A DNA stretch of 9,130 nt from CAZUVM01 sp964623885 (GTDB lineage: Bacteria; Verrucomicrobiota; Verrucomicrobiia; Limisphaerales; UBA8199). The stretch lies in NCBI GenBank assembly GCA_964623885.1, contig CAZUVM010000129.1:1-9130 (forward strand). Reading direction: 5' to 3'. Made by a program: the position numbers and the translations under genes. Position 1 is the first letter of the stretch; each line of letters begins with the position of its first letter. Positions 6,990 to 9,130 of this stretch are shown here, in pieces. The notes beneath the pieces are model-generated. The model was given only the letters and a program-made list of their open reading frames with translations, ran no database searches and was not told where the DNA came from.

Positions 6990-7045
6990 TAATGGTTCGT
7001 TGCTGTCACTTGGTAAGAAGAGAATCCAGCCTCCGATTACAATGA
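6990..7045 (-). other. Short spacer between sigma factor and kinase genes
   Basis: These 56 bases contain no gene, no clear terminator and no convincing Shine-Dalgarno sequence next to the kinase ATG (6987-6989). A ggagg on the minus strand lies about 40 bases upstream, too far to serve that ATG. Absence of a terminator favours co-transcription of the two genes. Confidence 0.4.
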
Positions 7046-7792
7046 TTAGCCGGCCAGCGCCTGGAACAAGTGCCGTATTTCCTCTTCGAGGTCGAGTGGG
7101 CTGATGACGGTCTCGGCGACTTCGGCTCGGACCAATTCCCGATAGCGGCGGCGGAGTCGGTGAACCAGCACCGCCACGCTTTGGCGCGAGGCGTTCAGTT
7201 TTGCGGCCGCCGCACCGTAATCGCCCTCATCCGGATCATCAGTAAGGTACGGCTTTAGTTCGCTGAACTGGGCAGCCTTGCCGGCGTTGGCCATCTCCTG
7301 TTCGAGCTGTGCCAGCGCATGCTCCAAAACCGTGGTTGCCCAGCGAAGATCGAAAGACTTGTCCGGCGCGACGTCCGAGGCTGGTTGAAACCGTTCCCTT
7401 TCCGCGTTGAGTTCCTCAAGCGACACGATGGTGCGTCCCCCGCCGCGTTTTATCGCCTGGGCGCGGTCCCGTTGGTTGGAAAGGAAGTGGCTCAGGGCAG
7501 ACAGCAGGAACGTGCGGAATTTGCCTTTGCCAGGATGGACCGTGCCGAAATCTCGGCGCTCAAGCAACGAGAGGAAGAACTCCTGGGTCAAATCACGCGC
7601 GTCCTCCTCACCATGACCGCGGCGGCGAATGAACGCGTACAAGGGGGGCCAATACGTGCGGCAGAGTCGCTCGAGCGCTTCGTTTGTTTGGTTCGATTGG
7701 TCCTTTCCCGCCTGCAACACCACGCTCCAATGCGTGGTGTTGAACCGGTGAGCCTCAGGTGCGGCGTCGGCTGGTCGATTCGTCGGGCTCAC
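7046..7792 (-). CDS. ECF-like sigma-70 family factor, kinase-linked type
   Basis: A 248-residue alternative sigma factor that would direct RNA polymerase to its own promoter set. Region sigma-2 spans about 39-115, with the core-binding helix EEDARDLTQEFF (62-73) and the -10 recognition part KFRTFLLSALSHFLSNQRDR (91-110). Region sigma-4 is at about 150-230, with the helix-turn-helix YGAAAAKLNASRQSVAVLVH (192-211). The N-terminal HRFNTTHWSVVLQAG (15-29) and the tail after sigma-4, ending DLEEEIRHLFQAL, are features I associate with the sigma factors next to Ser/Thr kinases in Planctomycetes and Verrucomicrobia. At 248 residues it is longer than classic ECF factors because of the linker (118-150) and the tail. 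No anti-sigma gene is adjacent; the kinase follows 56 bases downstream. The start is GTG7792; an overlapping ATG two bases upstream reads straight into TGA and cannot be used. Confidence 0.9.
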   Translation of the reverse strand: MSPTNRPADAAPEAHRFNTTHWSVVLQAGKDQSNQTNEALERLCRTYWPPLYAFIRRRGHGEEDARDLTQEFFLSLLERRDFGTVHPGKGKFRTFLLSALSHFLSNQRDRAQAIKRGGGRTIVSLEELNAERERFQPASDVAPDKSFDLRWATTVLEHALAQLEQEMANAGKAAQFSELKPYLTDDPDEGDYGAAAAKLNASRQSVAVLVHRLRRRYRELVRAEVAETVISPLDLEEEIRHLFQALAG

Positions 7793-7812
7793 ATGGGATT
7801 GAGATCAGGAGT

Positions 7813-8745
7813 TCATTGTCGGAGCCGGAACCCGCCCTGGAACACGACTTCAGCCAGGGTCACGACGAGGAAAACAGTGCTGACGACTGCGTTGAGGCGA
7901 AAGAACGCCACGTTAATCCACATCAGGCTACGGCGCCGGGCGATCCAGTGTTCGAGCACCAGGCAAGCCACAATGATGAACCAGCCTACTATGTATGCTA
8001 TCCAGAATCGGCACAGTATGCCAAATAACAGCAGCAGCCCGCACATTAACATGTGTGCGAGGAACGAGGCTTGCAGCGCATTTTTTTGACCCCAGCCGAC
8101 GACCAGCGAGTGCAATCCATGAGTTCGATCGAATTCGTAATCCTGCAGGGCGTAAATAATGTCAAAGCCTACCAACCACAGCACGACCGCGATCGCCAAC
8201 ACTCCCATCTGAGCCATTTCCAGCGGCGAGATGCGCGTTCCTTTGACCGCCAGCCAGGCCCCGATGGGTGCGAGCGCCAGTGCCAGCCCAAGATAAACAT
8301 GCGTGTAATCCGTAAAACGTTTGGTTAGGGAATAGAAGCAAATCACCAGCAGCGCGACGGGCGACAGATAGAAGCAGAGCGGATTGAGAAAAAAACTGGC
8401 CATAACCAGACCGGCAGCGGCTGCGAGGCATAACAGCACCGCGCCCGTCAGGGTTACTCGGCCGCGGGGCAAGTGCCGCTCGGCGGTGCGGGGATTGAGC
8501 GCGTCGAATTTACGATCGACGATGCGGTTAAACGCCATGGCGCAAGTGCGCGCGCATACCATGGCGGTGAGGATCAGGCCAAAAGCGCGCCAACCCGGCC
8601 ATCCACGGTGATCGCGCGCGGCAACGGCCATGGCAGCGAGCGCGAAAGGGAGGGCGAAAACGGTATGAGAGAATTTTACGAAGGAGGCCCAGGTGGCAAT
8701 CCAGCGAACGGGAGAGAATGGAGGATGGACCGTTTGGACTGTCAT
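7813..8745 (-). CDS. ubiA: UbiA-family aromatic prenyltransferase (UbiA/MqnP type)
   Basis: A 310-residue integral membrane prenyltransferase that attaches a polyprenyl chain to an aromatic acid in quinone synthesis. The first Asp-rich motif is NRIVDRKFD (73-81), in the N-x3-D-x3-D form, followed by NPRTAERHLPRG. The second is DYEFD (202-206). About eight hydrophobic segments span the chain (roughly 30-45, 56-75, 100-120, 123-140, 150-167, 178-198, 228-245, 248-265), with another near the C-terminus. Both Mg-diphosphate motifs are intact. Start: ATG8745 overlaps the ubiX stop as TGATG, indicating translational coupling; the longer form from GTG8766 lacks a ribosome site. Substrate choice cannot be read from sequence. 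4-hydroxybenzoate (ubiquinone) is the classic substrate, but adjacency to UbiX in a probable verrucomicrobium also fits MqnP of the futalosine-menaquinone route. The sigma factor gene starts 20 bases after its stop. Confidence 0.9.
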   Translation of the reverse strand: MTVQTVHPPFSPVRWIATWASFVKFSHTVFALPFALAAMAVAARDHRGWPGWRAFGLILTAMVCARTCAMAFNRIVDRKFDALNPRTAERHLPRGRVTLTGAVLLCLAAAAGLVMASFFLNPLCFYLSPVALLVICFYSLTKRFTDYTHVYLGLALALAPIGAWLAVKGTRISPLEMAQMGVLAIAVVLWLVGFDIIYALQDYEFDRTHGLHSLVVGWGQKNALQASFLAHMLMCGLLLLFGILCRFWIAYIVGWFIIVACLVLEHWIARRRSLMWINVAFFRLNAVVSTVFLVVTLAEVVFQGGFRLRQ

Positions 8746-9130
8746 CACTCCTTTTCTTCGCCCCACCGGCCGGTGAGCCCGTGTTGCACCCCAAGATGAT
8801 CCAGTACCCTGCCGACCACAGTGTCCAGCACGTCGTCAATGGTCTTAGGATGGGTATAAAACGAAGGGTTCGCAGGCAGGATAATGGCGCCGGCGAGGAG
8901 CAACAGTTCCATGTTCCGAATGTGCACGAGGTTGAGCGGGGCTTCGCGCGGGACCAGGATCAGCTTGCGTTTTTCTTTCAGCACGACATCTGCTGCGCGA
9001 AGCAGGACGTCCTCGCTATAGCCGTGGGCGATCCGACCAAGTGTTCCCATGCTGCAGGGGATGACAACCATGGCATCCGGCGGGTTCGATCCACTGGCAA
9101 AGGGCGCGTTCATGCTTTTAAGCGTATGCA
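8745..9130 (-). CDS. ubiX: UbiX/Pad1-type flavin prenyltransferase, 5' end missing
   Basis: UbiX joins a dimethylallyl group to reduced FMN, making the prenylated FMN cofactor that UbiD decarboxylases need. The visible part matches the C-terminal two thirds of the family: ASGSNPPDAMVVIPCSMGTL, ahead of the SED-x3-RAADV-x4-EKRKLILVPREAP block that binds phosphate and flavin, LVHIRNMELLLLAGAIILPA, FYTHPKTIDD and VVGRVLDHLGV. The frame stays open through the right edge (residues HTLKS precede the first Met), and the N-terminal flavin-binding Gly/Ser motif is absent, so the gene is cut by the window and the Met at 9113 is internal. It overlaps ubiA by one base. It may be the MqnM-type homologue of the futalosine route. 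A UbiD partner would be expected nearby, possibly beyond 9130. Confidence 0.92.
   Translation of the reverse strand, partial: HTLKSMNAPFASGSNPPDAMVVIPCSMGTLGRIAHGYSEDVLLRAADVVLKEKRKLILVPREAPLNLVHIRNMELLLLAGAIILPANPSFYTHPKTIDDVLDTVVGRVLDHLGVQHGLTGRWGEEKE
8748..8753 (-). promoter_or_regulatory. Shine-Dalgarno-like site before ubiA
   Basis: The minus strand reads aaggag followed by tg and then the ubiA ATG at 8745. The 2-base spacing is shorter than optimal, but together with the TGATG stop-start overlap it supports coupled reinitiation at 8745 rather than the upstream GTG at 8766. Confidence 0.45.

Noticed and set aside
7319..8089. 256-codon plus-strand frame opposite the sigma factor and ubiA
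   Set aside because: It crosses two recognised genes on the other strand and has no domain-like sequence.
8745..9113. Short UbiX starting at the Met at 9113
   Set aside because: The frame is open past this Met to the window edge, and the N-terminal third of the family is missing, so this is a truncation by the window and not a real start.

Overview
The window looks like a chromosomal segment from a GC-rich, Gram-negative member of the Verrucomicrobiota (or a close PVC-group relative). The reasons are the lipid A/LPS core genes, a large zinc-ribbon/Hanks-type kinase/WD40 receptor paired with an ECF-like sigma factor of the kinase-linked type common in Planctomycetes and Verrucomicrobia, and a UbiX-UbiA prenylation pair of the kind used for quinone synthesis. 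The taxonomic call is inferred from protein character, not from a search.

Layout: (1) Positions 1-474 hold no convincing gene. Positions 81-353 form an elaborate 273-bp palindromic element. Nearly perfect 33-bp terminal inverted repeats enclose two hairpin arms (23-bp and 14+5-bp stems), and the large loops of these arms are complementary to each other over about 47 nt. It has the hallmarks of a non-autonomous mobile repeat (MITE-like) or a structured RNA/DNA element, and it is the most unusual thing in the window. (2) Positions 475-3838, plus strand, hold a tight three-gene operon for the outer membrane: lpxK (lipid A 4'-kinase), an LpxL/HtrB-type lipid A acyltransferase, and a WaaF-type heptosyltransferase (GT9). 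Gaps are only 8 nt. (3) Positions 3873-9130, minus strand and convergent with the LPS operon, hold in transcription order a 5'-truncated ubiX (running off the right edge), ubiA (overlapping ubiX by one base), a sigma factor and a 1038-residue membrane Ser/Thr kinase with 14 WD40 repeats.

How the genes work together: the plus-strand operon finishes lipid A (4'-phosphorylation, acyl addition) and extends the inner core with heptose. On the minus strand, UbiX makes prenylated FMN for a UbiD-type decarboxylase (not in view) and UbiA prenylates the aromatic ring. In a verrucomicrobial setting this fits the late futalosine-menaquinone steps (MqnM/MqnP) at least as well as ubiquinone. The sigma factor and kinase are adjacent and probably co-transcribed, which suggests a signalling pair in which the kinase controls the sigma factor. 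The small gaps allow the quinone genes and the signalling pair to share a transcript, although no shared function is evident.
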